Positions 41,536 through 50,985 are shown, counted from the first letter of the stretch. The stretch is DNA of 64,000 bases from Agromyces sp. Root81 (GCF_001429165.1 NZ_LMIR01000002.1:1104662-1168661); one strand, 5' to 3'. Notes: a model not told the origin generated them from the letters alone. Numbers and translations are program-made.

Positions 41536-43809
41536 ATGGTGACCGCTGAACGCGAGCTCAGGGACCTGATCCTCGAAGTCAAGACCACAGGTCCTGACTT
41601 CGATCGCGGCTTCGTGCACCGCGAGGACCTCATCGAGAGTGTCAGGTCCGGTCCGTCCCGGCTGGTCACCGTCACCGCGCCCGCGGGCTACGGGAAGACC
41701 TCGTTCCTCGCCGAGTGGCGACAGCGCGAAGACCGCGCCACCGGCTGGCTCACGCTGAGCAGCGACGACGACGACCCCGCAGCACTCATGCGTCTCCTGA
41801 CCCGTGCCTGCTCGCCCTTCACACCCGTCGCCGCTTCACTCGACGACCAGATCTCGACCGCCGATCGTGGTGTGCTCGGCCGGATCGCACCGGTGCTCGC
41901 GCGCGCCCTCTCCCAGTGCGAGCAGCCGTTCGTGCTCTTCATCGACGACACCCACGTGCTGGGCGCCCTCGACTCGATCGACGCGCTCAACGTCGTGCTG
42001 GCAGGCGTGCCGGCGCGCTCCCAGGTCGTGCTGGCCAGCCGGCACCGGCCGACCTCGTTCGCCCGCGGACGCGTCGCAGCATCAGCGGCCCACGTCACGG
42101 CGGAAGATCTCCGCATCGATCTCTCCGGGGCTGCCAGGATCGCCGAGGGTGCAGGCGCACAGGTCTCCCCCGAGATGCTCGGGAGCTGGGTCGAGCAGAG
42201 CGGCGGCTGGGCGGCGGGCCTGCACATGTGCGCTCTCCTGTCCCGGAGCAGGCCGTTGGCATCGATCGGGGGCCAGGATCTGCTCGCCGACTATCTCTAC
42301 CGCGAGTGCGTGCGCGAGCTGCCCCACGACATCCGCCGGTTCCTCGTCTCCACCTCCATTCTGACGTCGCTCGTTCCCGCGATGTGCGATGCGGTGCTCG
42401 AACGCTCCGATTCCGCGAGCGTCCTCCGTGATCTCGAAGCGCGTCAGCTCTTCATCACCGCGGATCCCCAGCGCCGCTCCTATCGACTTCACCCGTTGTT
42501 CGGCGAGTACCTGCAGGCCGAACTCCATCTCGACGCCGGTTCGACGGTTCCCGACCTGCACCGGCGGGCATCCGGCTGGTGCCAGGAGCATGGCCTGCTC
42601 CCGGAGGCGATCAACCACTCGATCGCAGGAGGTGATTTCGCGAGTGCCTCCTCGCTCGTGGCGCTCGCTGCGCTCAATACGTATACCGCAGGCGAAACGA
42701 CGACCCTCGGGCGGTGGATCGAGCAGATCGGCGACGCGAACCTCCTCGCCAACCCGTTCGCCGTCGTGGTCGTCACGTGGTATTCGCTGCTGTCCGGCAC
42801 CGACGACGCCGCGCAGAAGTGGGCGTCGCTGCTCGACAGCATGCCGGACGGCGCCCCACGGGTCGATGGCATCGATCTTTCGTCGGCGAAGGCCATGGTG
42901 CGAGCCATCACCATGAAACGCGGAATGCGGGAAGCCCTTGCAGACGCCGAGTTCGGTGTTCAGGCTGAGGCCGTCGAAAGTCCGTGGCGTGATCCCGCGC
43001 TCCAGATCCTGGGAAGCACGCTCCTCCATACGGGACACGAGACCCGCGCGCGCGAAGTCCTGCGGGAGGCCATCCACACGGCGGAGGCGCACGGCAACCC
43101 CGCCACGATCGTCATGTGCGAGATCGAACTCGCGCAGCTCGCCATCGACGGTGACGACTGGGCGACGGCCGACGCGCACGTGCAGCGAGCACTCGACACG
43201 ATACGGACAGGCAACATCGACGGCTACATCATGTGCGCCTATGCGCATGCGGCCGCGGCCTATTCCGCGCTGCACGCCGGGCGGCGCACAACCGGGCAGA
43301 AGTTCCTCGCGCTGGCGATGTCCGAGCGCGGCCGGTGCGGAAGTGCGGTGCCCCTGATCAGCATCCCCACCCGTCTCTTCCTCATCCACGCGAATCTGCA
43401 GATGGGCGATATCGAGGCCGCCCGGATGCTGTCACGCGAGATCAACGAGATCCTGCCGCCGCGCGCGGGCCGTGAGGCGTTGGACGCTCGCGTGGCTGCG
43501 GCGGTACTCGCCATCGATGAGAAGGACCGCCTCGGCCGACACGCTGCGTCGACGGCACTCACGGTTGCCGAGCAGCGCGTCCTCCCCTACCTCCAGACTC
43601 ACCTCACCCTCGCGGAGATCGGGAAGCGGCTCTACGTCTCGAGGAACACCATCGGCAGCCACGTGTCCTCGATCTTCCGCAAGCTCGCGGCATCGACCAG
43701 GGCGGAGGCCGTGGAGAACGCAACCGCTCTGGGGCTGCTCGGCGGCCTGAGACCCGCATCGTTCGAAGAGCATGCGTCGGTGAGAACGGCGCCGAACTCC
43801 GTCATGTGA
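41536..43809 (+). CDS. MalT-like LuxR-family STAND regulator
   Basis: A 757-residue regulator. A STAND ATPase module at about 25-300 has Walker A APAGYGKTS (48-56), Walker B FVLFIDDTH and sensor VVLASR. A middle TPR-like region of about 300-650 follows, and a C-terminal LuxR HTH near 675-735 (LTLAEIGKRLYVSRNTIGSHVSSIFRKL). Such proteins sense a ligand through the TPR region and activate nearby genes. The ATG at 41536 has GGGGAGA 6 nt before it. Codon use has more A/T in third positions than neighbouring genes, which hints at acquisition. Its target is not evident; a 190-bp upstream gap has a TAGTAT at 41463. Confidence 0.9.
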   Translation: MVTAERELRDLILEVKTTGPDFDRGFVHREDLIESVRSGPSRLVTVTAPAGYGKTSFLAEWRQREDRATGWLTLSSDDDDPAALMRLLTRACSPFTPVAASLDDQISTADRGVLGRIAPVLARALSQCEQPFVLFIDDTHVLGALDSIDALNVVLAGVPARSQVVLASRHRPTSFARGRVAASAAHVTAEDLRIDLSGAARIAEGAGAQVSPEMLGSWVEQSGGWAAGLHMCALLSRSRPLASIGGQDLLADYLYRECVRELPHDIRRFLVSTSILTSLVPAMCDAVLERSDSASVLRDLEARQLFITADPQRRSYRLHPLFGEYLQAELHLDAGSTVPDLHRRASGWCQEHGLLPEAINHSIAGGDFASASSLVALAALNTYTAGETTTLGRWIEQIGDANLLANPFAVVVVTWYSLLSGTDDAAQKWASLLDSMPDGAPRVDGIDLSSAKAMVRAITMKRGMREALADAEFGVQAEAVESPWRDPALQILGSTLLHTGHETRAREVLREAIHTAEAHGNPATIVMCEIELAQLAIDGDDWATADAHVQRALDTIRTGNIDGYIMCAYAHAAAAYSALHAGRRTTGQKFLALAMSERGRCGSAVPLISIPTRLFLIHANLQMGDIEAARMLSREINEILPPRAGREALDARVAAAVLAIDEKDRLGRHAASTALTVAEQRVLPYLQTHLTLAEIGKRLYVSRNTIGSHVSSIFRKLAASTRAEAVENATALGLLGGLRPASFEEHASVRTAPNSVM

Positions 43810-43940
43810 AGCCCTGAGGTGGGTGACGAGCGTGTGCTCCCGCCGATCACCGGACTCGAGCCGCCGGTCGTCACCGCAGTGCGACAGCTGCGGCTCGCTG
43901 GCGACGACGGCAAACCTCACGAATGCGGGCGCGCAGGACT

Positions 43941-43984
43941 TTTCGGTGCGCCGAAATATTGATAGGTTTTCGGTATGCCGAAAA
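43941..43984. promoter_or_regulatory. Two MntR-type operators over the mntH promoter and start codon
   Basis: TTTCGG-TGCG-CCGAAA (43941-43956) and TTTTCGG-TATG-CCGAAAA (43967-43984) are tandem palindromes of the same type. The second includes the mntH ATG at 43975, and TAGGTT at 43963-43968 is the -10 element, 6 nt before the ATG. Binding would cover the whole promoter. The regulator gene mntR lies just downstream. Confidence 0.75.
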
Positions 43985-45378
43985 CGCTCGACGATGAGAC
44001 CACCACGAACGGACCCACGCCCGACGGCGCCGCCGACGAGCGACGCGGGCGCGCGGCATCCGTGCCCCGTGTGGCCTGGCTGATCGGTCCGGCGCTCGTC
44101 GCTGGCGTCGCCTACCTCGACCCCGGCAACGTCGCGAGCAACATGACCGCCGGGGCGCAGTACGGCTACCTGCTCGTGTGGGTCGTCGTGCTCGGCAACG
44201 TCATGGCCTGGCTCATCCAGTACCTCTCGGCGAAGCTCGGCATCGTGACCGGCCGGAGCCTGCCCGAGGTGCTCGGCGGCCGGATCCGCAACCGCTGGGG
44301 CCGTCGCGCCTACTGGCTGCAGGCCGAGCTCGTCGCGATGGCGACCGACCTCGCCGAGGTGATCGGCGGCGCCGTCGCCCTCAACCTGCTCTTCGGCGTG
44401 CCGCTCGTGTGGGGCGGGCTCATCACCGGCGCCGTCTCGATCGGGCTGCTCGTGCTGCAGTCGCGGCGCGGGCCGCGCACCTTCGAGTTCGTCATCATGG
44501 GGCTGCTCATCATCATCGCGATCGGCTTCACCGTCGGTGTCTTCGTGGCCCCGCCCGACCCGGCCGGCCTCCTCGGCGGGCTCGTGCCCCGCTTCGCCGA
44601 CGCGAACTCGGTGCTGCTCGCCGCGTCCATCCTCGGCGCCACGATCATGCCGCACGCGATCTACGCGCACTCCGCCCTCAGCCGCGACCGCTTCGTCACG
44701 CGCCGTGCCGCGTCGCTGTCGACCTCCCCCGCAGCGGCGACGCCGAAGCCCGCGTGGCACGGCTTCGGCATCAGCCGCCGCTCCGAGGCCCCCGCGCTCC
44801 TGCCCGGCACGGCGACCGACGTGCCGACCGGGCTGCTGCTGCGCGCGACCCGCTGGGACGTCTCGATCGCCATGGCGATCGCCGGCACTGTGAACCTCTG
44901 CATCCTGCTGCTCGCCGCCGTCAACCTCGCGGGCGTCGAGGGCACCGACAGCCTCGAGGGCGCCTACGCCGCGCTCGGCGTCGCACTCGGGCCGGTCATC
45001 GCGACCCTCTTCGCCGTCGGCCTGCTCGCCTCGGGCCTCGCCTCGACCTCGGTCGGCGCGTACGCGGGCGCCGAGATCATGCACGGGCTGCTGCACATCC
45101 GGGTGCCGCTGATCTTCCGCCGTCTCGTGACGCTCATCCCCGCGCTCACGATCCTCTGGCTCGGATTCGACCCGACCCTCTCGCTCGTGCTCAGCCAGGT
45201 CGTGCTCTCGTTCGGCATCCCCTTCGCCCTCGTGCCGCTCGTGGCGCTCACCGCGAAGGCCGGCGTGCTCGGCCGCTGGAAGAACCACTGGGCGACGACG
45301 ACCGCCGGCATCGCGGCATCCGTGTTCCTGATCACGCTGAACGGCGTGCTGCTCTGGCTCGTGTTCACGGGAGCCTGA
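43975..45378 (+). CDS. mntH: Nramp-family manganese transporter
   Basis: A 467-residue Nramp protein with 11 hydrophobic segments. The metal-binding DPGN of helix 1 is at 49-52 and MPH of helix 6 at 225-227, with a Q/N-compatible environment for Mn2+. A hydrophilic insert of about 45 residues between helices 6 and 7 (near 240-285) is longer than usual. It imports Mn2+ (or Fe2+) with protons. The message seems to be leaderless, starting inside operator 2, so repression by MntR would block transcription start. Confidence 0.95.
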   Translation: MPKTLDDETTTNGPTPDGAADERRGRAASVPRVAWLIGPALVAGVAYLDPGNVASNMTAGAQYGYLLVWVVVLGNVMAWLIQYLSAKLGIVTGRSLPEVLGGRIRNRWGRRAYWLQAELVAMATDLAEVIGGAVALNLLFGVPLVWGGLITGAVSIGLLVLQSRRGPRTFEFVIMGLLIIIAIGFTVGVFVAPPDPAGLLGGLVPRFADANSVLLAASILGATIMPHAIYAHSALSRDRFVTRRAASLSTSPAAATPKPAWHGFGISRRSEAPALLPGTATDVPTGLLLRATRWDVSIAMAIAGTVNLCILLLAAVNLAGVEGTDSLEGAYAALGVALGPVIATLFAVGLLASGLASTSVGAYAGAEIMHGLLHIRVPLIFRRLVTLIPALTILWLGFDPTLSLVLSQVVLSFGIPFALVPLVALTAKAGVLGRWKNHWATTTAGIAASVFLITLNGVLLWLVFTGA

Positions 45379-45381
45379 CGC

Positions 45382-45398
45382 CCGGGCGGGGCGCCCGG
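45382..45398 (+). terminator. Hairpin between mntH and mntR
   Basis: CCGGGCG-ggg-CGCCCGG forms a 7-bp stem right after the mntH stop. Confidence 0.5.
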
Positions 45399-45419
45399 CG
45401 ATGCGGGTGTGGCGCCCGA

Positions 45420-45425
45420 TAGTCT
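45420..45425 (+). promoter_or_regulatory. -10 element (TAGTCT) of mntR, leaderless
   Basis: TAGTCT ends 7 nt before the ATG at 45433. Confidence 0.4.
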
Positions 45426-45432
45426 GGGGCCG

Positions 45433-46092
45433 ATGCCCAGCAGCAAGAACCCCGCGATCGAGGACTACCTGAAGACGGTGTATTCGCACACCGAGTGGCA
45501 GCCCGACCCCATCACCCCGTCCGTGCTCGCCGGAAAACTCGGCGTCGCCCCGTCGTCGGTGACCGAGATGGTGAAGAAGATGGCCGCGCAGGGCCTCGTC
45601 TCCCACGTGCCCTACGGCGCGGTACGGCTCACCGAGGCCGGCGCCGTGCGTGCGCTGGCCGTGGTGCGCCGCCACCGGCTCATCGAGACGTGGCTCGTGC
45701 AGGAGATGGGCTACGGCTGGGACGAGGTGCACGACGAGGCCGAGATCCTCGAACACGCCATCTCCGACCGCCTGCTCGAGGCCATCGACGCGCGACTCGG
45801 GCGACCGCTGCGCGACCCGCACGGAGACGCCATCCCCACTGCGGACGGCTCGATCGCCGCCGAGCCGTTCGTGCGCGCCGACGAGGCCACCGACGGGCAT
45901 CGCGGACGGGTGATCCGCATCAGCGATCGCGACCCCGGCCTGCTGCGAGACCTCCAGTCGGCCGGCGTGCACCCGGGAGTGGTGCTCGAGATCGAAGCCG
46001 TCGACGACGATGCGAACGCGCGGGTGCGGATCGCCGGCGAGACCCACGAGCTGCCGAACGGCGCAGCCAGCGCGATCTGGCTGTCCGCGTGA
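45433..46092 (+). CDS. mntR: DtxR/MntR-family metalloregulator
   Basis: A 219-residue DtxR-family repressor. The N-terminal winged HTH (AIEDYLKTVYSHTEW, VLAGKLGVAPSSVTEMVKKMAAQGLVSH) and dimerisation/metal domain (RHRLIETWLVQEMGYGWDEVHDEAEILEHAIS, with E-x-x-H and H-D-E residues for metal) are clear. A C-terminal SH3/FeoA-like domain covers about 145-219. Closest by layout to manganese regulators of actinobacteria. It sits after mntH, whose promoter has two palindromic operators. Its stop overlaps the HSP90-like gene start (GTGA). Confidence 0.92.
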   Translation: MPSSKNPAIEDYLKTVYSHTEWQPDPITPSVLAGKLGVAPSSVTEMVKKMAAQGLVSHVPYGAVRLTEAGAVRALAVVRRHRLIETWLVQEMGYGWDEVHDEAEILEHAISDRLLEAIDARLGRPLRDPHGDAIPTADGSIAAEPFVRADEATDGHRGRVIRISDRDPGLLRDLQSAGVHPGVVLEIEAVDDDANARVRIAGETHELPNGAASAIWLSA

Positions 46093-47930
46093 CGGGCGGG
46101 CAGGCGCCCGACGTGCGCCCGTTCCTCGTCGACCTGCGCGGCGTGGTCGACCTCCTGAGTCGCCACATCTACTCCGGCCCGCACGTGTTCCTCCGCGAAC
46201 TCATCCAGAACGGGCGCGACGCCATCACCGCTCGCACCGAGCACGAGGGTCGCCGGGATGCCGCGTGGGGCGTCCGCATCCACCCGCCGACGGCCGGCGA
46301 GCCGGCGCTCCGCTTCGAGGACGACGGCGTCGGCCTCACCGCCGACGAGGTCGGCGAGCTGCTCGCCACGGTCGGCCGCAGTTCGAAGCGCGACCTGTTC
46401 GACCTGCCCCGTGCCGGGTTCCTCGGGCAGTTCGGCATCGGCCTGCTCAGTTGCTTCATGATCGCCGACCGCATCGTCGTGCGCTCCCGCTCCGCACGCG
46501 GCGGCGAGCCCGTCGAGTGGGTCGGCAGCACCGACGGCACGTTCACGGTGCGGGTGCTCGAAGGTGCAGAGGCATCCGGAATCGCCGTCGGCACCACCGT
46601 CTCGCTCGTCCCGCGCGCCGACGAGGCGGAACTCTGCACGCCGACGAGCCTTCGGGAGCTCGCACGCCGCTACGCCGAGTACCTGCCGATCGCGATCCTC
46701 GTGGGCACCGGCGACGGGCGCTTCGACAGCGTCGGCCGGCCCGCCGTGTTCGCCCTCACGGGCGAGGCGCGCACCGGGGCCCTGGAGGCCATCGCGGAAC
46801 TCGGGCGCGAGGTCGTCGGCGCCACACCGTTCGACGTCATCGAGGTGCACTCCACGGCCACCGACACGCACGGCACCGCCTACGTGCTGCCGTTCCCGCC
46901 GACGCCGGGCGCCCGCCAGGCGAACCGCGTCTACCTCGGCGGCATGCTCGTCGACCCGCGCGCCGACGAGCTGCTGCCCGATTGGGCCTTCTTCGCGCGA
47001 GCGGTCGTGGATTCGAACGGACTGCGGCCGACCGCGTCGCGCGAGCACCTCATCGAGGACGAATCGCTCGAGGCGACCCGAGGCGAGCTCGGCGCGGCGA
47101 TCCGCGCCTGGGTGATGCGGCTCGCGGTGGAGCGCCCCGCCCGCCTCGCCGAATTCGTCGGCATCCACCACCTCGGGCTGAAGTCGCTCCTGCTGCACGA
47201 CGACGAGCTCGCCGGCTTCATCACCCGCTGGCTCACGGTGGAGACCTCGGTCGGGGTGATGACCATCGACGAGCTCGTGCGGGCCCACCCGCACGTGCGG
47301 TTCACCGAGACCGTCGACGAGTTCCGGCAGATCGCGGGCATCGTGCCGGCGTCGCGCGCCGTGGTCAACGGCGGCTACGTGCACGAGGCCGACATCCTGC
47401 GCCGCCTGCCGCTGCTCTTCGACGGCGTCACGGTCGAACGGGTGACCGTCTCGAGCGAACTCGACTCGCTGGACGTGCCGCCGCTGGCCGATCGCGCCGT
47501 CGCGCTCGCGCTCGAGGACCGCGCCGGCGCCGTGCTCGCCGAGGTCGGTTGCGAACCGAGCGTGCGCCGCTTCGCGCCGGGCGACCTCGCGAGCCTCTAC
47601 CTCGCCGACGCCGAGGTGCTGCGGTCGATCACCCGCGGCGCAGCACGCGACCTCACCGGCCCGCTCTGGAGCGGCGTGCTCGGCAGGATCGACGAGAGCC
47701 TGCCGAACCTCGCCGGCGGTGGCGCCGCGGGCGCGAAGCTCTGCCTCAACTGGGACAACGCCCTCGTGCGCACTCTCGCCGGCGACGTCGACGATGCCGT
47801 GTTCGACCGCACCATCCGGTTGCTCTACGTGCAGGCGCTGCTCGCCGGCCATCGACCACTGCGCGCGAGCGAACGGGCCATGCTGACCGATGCGCTCACC
47901 GACCTCGTCGCGCTGAGCCTCGCGCGCTGA
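46089..47930 (+). CDS. HSP90-family ATPase (HtpG-like, divergent)
   Basis: A 613-residue HSP90-like protein. The ATP-binding fold is intact: FLRELIQNGRDAI near 34-46 (catalytic Glu37, Asn41), EDDGVGLTADEV near 77-88 and GFLGQFGIGLLSCFMIAD near 110-127. The middle domain shows RVYLGGMLVD...LPDWAFFARAVVDSNGLRPTASRE, with the conserved Arg/Thr-Ser-Arg. The C-terminal domain is divergent and has no MEEVD. It starts at GTG 46089, overlapping mntR. Such proteins are a second HSP90 group in actinomycetes, distinct from HtpG, and often lie beside a large TPR protein, as here. Client unknown. Confidence 0.9.
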   Translation: MTGGQAPDVRPFLVDLRGVVDLLSRHIYSGPHVFLRELIQNGRDAITARTEHEGRRDAAWGVRIHPPTAGEPALRFEDDGVGLTADEVGELLATVGRSSKRDLFDLPRAGFLGQFGIGLLSCFMIADRIVVRSRSARGGEPVEWVGSTDGTFTVRVLEGAEASGIAVGTTVSLVPRADEAELCTPTSLRELARRYAEYLPIAILVGTGDGRFDSVGRPAVFALTGEARTGALEAIAELGREVVGATPFDVIEVHSTATDTHGTAYVLPFPPTPGARQANRVYLGGMLVDPRADELLPDWAFFARAVVDSNGLRPTASREHLIEDESLEATRGELGAAIRAWVMRLAVERPARLAEFVGIHHLGLKSLLLHDDELAGFITRWLTVETSVGVMTIDELVRAHPHVRFTETVDEFRQIAGIVPASRAVVNGGYVHEADILRRLPLLFDGVTVERVTVSSELDSLDVPPLADRAVALALEDRAGAVLAEVGCEPSVRRFAPGDLASLYLADAEVLRSITRGAARDLTGPLWSGVLGRIDESLPNLAGGGAAGAKLCLNWDNALVRTLAGDVDDAVFDRTIRLLYVQALLAGHRPLRASERAMLTDALTDLVALSLAR

Positions 47931-47986
47931 GCCGGGTACGCCCGCTCCGAGCCAGACCTCCGATCACCGACCGCTAGGGGAGAACC

Positions 47987-50845
47987 GTGTCCGAAACCAT
48001 CCGTATCGACGAACTGCTCGAGCAGGTCGACCAGACGCCATTCGGACCAGAGGAGCGCGCGCTGATCGACGACGCGATCGCGCTCGCGGTCGAGTCCGGC
48101 GACGAGTTCTCCGAGTACCGCGCGCGTATGCGCCTCGCGTCGTCGGCCAACATGACCGGCGACACCGATGCGCTGCTGAGCTCCTTCGCCTGGTGCCTCG
48201 GCAAGCACGACGCCGACGCGGCCCGCTTCCCGGCGAAGCCGGACGACAGCGCCGCCGACCTGCTCTGGCAGTACAAGTGGATGGCGGGAACGCTCTCGGC
48301 GAGCCCCGCGTTCCCGGCCGCCGACATCCGCGCCGTGCTCGACGACATGCAGTCGCGCTACGAACGTGCCGGCGTCGGCCAGAGCGGGGTCGCGATGGCG
48401 CGCTTCGGTGCGGCGTACGCGAACGGATGGCTCGACGAGGCCGCAGCCGCATACCGCGTGCTGACCACCATCGAGCGCGACGACTACAGCCACTGCGACG
48501 CCTGTGTGCGCAGCGAGAGCGCGGCCTACCTCGCCGCGACCGGACGCGCGGACGAGGCCATCGCCCTCTACGAGGAGATCGTCGATGGCGGGTTCAGCTG
48601 CGGCGAGGAGCCGGAGCACGCCCTCTCCGACGCGCTGCTGCCGTACCTCCGCGCCGGCCGACTCGACCGGGCGAAGTCCTTCCACCTGCGCAGCTACCGC
48701 GACGCCCGCGGCAACGCCGACAACATCGGCATCATCGCGAACCACCTGGTCTTCTGCGCGATCACCGGCAACGAGGCCCGCGGCCTCGCGATGCTCGAGC
48801 GCCACATCGCCTGGATCGCTCACGACCGGCTCAACCAGCGCGGGCAATTCGGTGCGCTGGCCGCGACCGGGCTGCTGCTCGACACCGTCATCGACGCCGG
48901 ACACGGCGACACCGTCGTGCGCGGCGCCGACGCCGCCGAGCTCGAGCCGTTCTTCGGCTCGCACGACGGCCCCTGGACCGCAGCGGAGCTCAGCCCCGTC
49001 GCGTGGGCCGCCGCCGCCGCCATCGGCGATGAGTTCGACCGCCGGAACGGCAACTGCCACCTCGCCGACCGACTGGAGGCCACGCGCGCGCTCCGCGCCG
49101 AGCGCTACGACGTGCCGATCGCCGGCGAGGCGTTCGCAGCGCCCGCGCCCGTCGCAGCAGCCGAGCCGGTCGACGCCGCCGGGTGGCTCGACCGCGCCCG
49201 CGAACTCGCGGTGCTCGGCGAGATCGACCCGGCACTCGCCGCGGTCGACCGCGGGCTCGCCGCGATCGACGCGGACCCGGTGCCCGAGCACGGTACCGCC
49301 GAGGCATCCGTCGCGAACGCCCGACGGGCGGAGTTCATCGGCATCCGCCTCGGCGTGCTGGCCGCCTCGCAGCGGCTCGACGAGGCGGAGCAGGAGCTTC
49401 CCGCCCGCATCGCCGCCGTGCGCGCGACAGGCGACGATGCGCACGCCGATGCGCTCGCACGCCTTGGCCTCCTGTTCACCGGAGCCGCCACGGCGGCCGA
49501 CCTGCCGGTGCTCGAGCAGGAGCTCGGCGCCGCGCTGCAGGCGGGCGCCGACGAACTCGCGGCCCGCATCGCGCTGCGCATCACCGCGGTCCGCGCCGAG
49601 GCCGGTGACCTCGAAGCGGCCGGCACGGCGGCCGACACGGCCATCGCCGTGCTCGACCGGACGACCGAACCCGATTCGGCGCTCCTGGGCGCGGCGTTCC
49701 AGCTGGCGGCCTACCTCGCGGCACAGGGCGACGATCCCGCGACCGCACTCCCCCTCCTCGACCGGGCGACCACCGTCGAACCGACGCGGGCCCGCCGAGC
49801 CGAGTCGCACCGGCTCCGTGCACGGCTGCTCGCCGGCAGCGGCGACCTCGAGGGCGCCCTGGCCGCGTCCGAAGCGGCACTCGAACTCGACCTCGCCATC
49901 GACGCGAGGATGCGCGTCATCGAGGACTGCCAGCTCTCCGCCGCGATCCTCGACGACGTCGCGCGGCCCGACGACGCCGTCGCGAGGCTCCGCCTCGCGG
50001 TGCAGCACGCCGAGCTCGCGGAGTCGCCCGGGCTCGTCGGCGTGCGCTACGGCCTCGGCCGGCAGCTCCTCCGCGCCGGTCGCTCCGGCGAGGCCGTCGA
50101 GCTGCTCCAGGGGGTCTTCGAAGCCGAGGATGCCGCGGGAGCCCCGCCGGCCGCCCGCGCCGAGACCCTGCACCTGCTCGGCACCGCGCTTCGCGGCGAA
50201 GAGGAGTTCGGTGCGGCATCCGGTGCCTGGCACGCGGCCGCCGAGCTGTTCGAGGAGGCCGAGGCCTGGCCGGGCGCCGTCGCCGTGCTGCTCGACCTCG
50301 GCCGGCTCTTCGCGGGTCTCGGCTACCCGGAGGAGGCGATCGAGGTGCTCGAACGCGCCGTCGCCGATGCCCGCCGCGACCCCGAGACGGTCGCGTCGCT
50401 CGCGGATGCGCTGCACCTGCTCGGTCAGGTCAGCCTCGAACACGGCGAACCGACCGGCCTCGACCGGCTCGACGAGGTCGCCGCGCTCGCTCGCGAGCAC
50501 GGCGCCGACTGGTTGCTCGCCGACGTGACGGACTCGCGCGCACGCGGCCTCGCCTCGCTCTCCCGCCCCGAAGACGCAGTGTCGACCGCGCTCACCGCGG
50601 CCGAGCTCTTCGAGGCCGCCGGTGCGACCCGACCCGCGGGCGGGTCGATGCTGTTCGCCGGCCGCGTGCTGCAGTCGGAGGGCCGGCACGAGGAGTCGCT
50701 CGTGCTCATCGGCCAGGCGATCGAGCGGTTCGACGGGCAGGCCGACGCCGTGTCGATCGGCCGGATCGCCCTCGCCGACTCGCTCGAGGCCCTCGGGCGT
50801 CTCGGCGAGGCGGCAGAGGCCCGGCGGCTCGCCGAAGAGGTCTGA
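47987..50845 (+). CDS. Large TPR protein partnered with the HSP90-like ATPase
   Basis: A 952-residue, all-helical, Ala/Leu/Glu-rich protein with tetratricopeptide-like repeats throughout: for example WLDEAAAAYRVLTTIERDD (about 145-163), GRADEAIALYEEIVDGG (about 185-200), GDLEGALAASEAALELD (about 620-636) and RPEDAVSTALTAAELFEAAG (near 865-884). There is no catalytic domain or membrane segment. A Cys-rich pair (HCDACVRSES) lies near 165-174. It starts at a GTG with GGGGAGAA 2 nt before it, 56 nt after the HSP90-like gene. TPR proteins are the classic HSP90 cofactors in eukaryotes; a bacterial parallel is inferred. Confidence 0.87.
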   Translation: MSETIRIDELLEQVDQTPFGPEERALIDDAIALAVESGDEFSEYRARMRLASSANMTGDTDALLSSFAWCLGKHDADAARFPAKPDDSAADLLWQYKWMAGTLSASPAFPAADIRAVLDDMQSRYERAGVGQSGVAMARFGAAYANGWLDEAAAAYRVLTTIERDDYSHCDACVRSESAAYLAATGRADEAIALYEEIVDGGFSCGEEPEHALSDALLPYLRAGRLDRAKSFHLRSYRDARGNADNIGIIANHLVFCAITGNEARGLAMLERHIAWIAHDRLNQRGQFGALAATGLLLDTVIDAGHGDTVVRGADAAELEPFFGSHDGPWTAAELSPVAWAAAAAIGDEFDRRNGNCHLADRLEATRALRAERYDVPIAGEAFAAPAPVAAAEPVDAAGWLDRARELAVLGEIDPALAAVDRGLAAIDADPVPEHGTAEASVANARRAEFIGIRLGVLAASQRLDEAEQELPARIAAVRATGDDAHADALARLGLLFTGAATAADLPVLEQELGAALQAGADELAARIALRITAVRAEAGDLEAAGTAADTAIAVLDRTTEPDSALLGAAFQLAAYLAAQGDDPATALPLLDRATTVEPTRARRAESHRLRARLLAGSGDLEGALAASEAALELDLAIDARMRVIEDCQLSAAILDDVARPDDAVARLRLAVQHAELAESPGLVGVRYGLGRQLLRAGRSGEAVELLQGVFEAEDAAGAPPAARAETLHLLGTALRGEEEFGAASGAWHAAAELFEEAEAWPGAVAVLLDLGRLFAGLGYPEEAIEVLERAVADARRDPETVASLADALHLLGQVSLEHGEPTGLDRLDEVAALAREHGADWLLADVTDSRARGLASLSRPEDAVSTALTAAELFEAAGATRPAGGSMLFAGRVLQSEGRHEESLVLIGQAIERFDGQADAVSIGRIALADSLEALGRLGEAAEARRLAEEV

Positions 50846-50862
50846 CCGGTCTCGACCGACCG

Positions 50863-50892
50863 CCGCGGTGCGCCACGACCGGTGCACCGCGG
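50863..50892 (+). terminator. Hairpin terminator after the TPR gene
   Basis: CCGCGGTGC and GCACCGCGG form a 9-bp stem with a 12-nt loop, 17 nt after the stop. Confidence 0.6.
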
Positions 50893-50973
50893 CGAGCGGC
50901 GCCGCCGCGAAGCGCGCCCGGGCGGCGCGGCTGCGCGACATCCGCCCGACATCACGCCGTGACCTGCGCACCC

Positions 50974-50979
50974 TAGGCT
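50974..50979 (+). promoter_or_regulatory. -10 element (TAGGCT) of HAD-IIA gene
   Basis: TAGGCT ends 6 nt before the ATG at 50986. Confidence 0.45.
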
Positions 50980-50985
50980 GGGAGC

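Noticed and set aside
43432..46047. 871-codon minus-strand ORF opposite mntH and mntR
   Set aside because: It crosses several genes with clear families on the other strand and encodes an Arg/Glu/Asp-rich nonsense composition.
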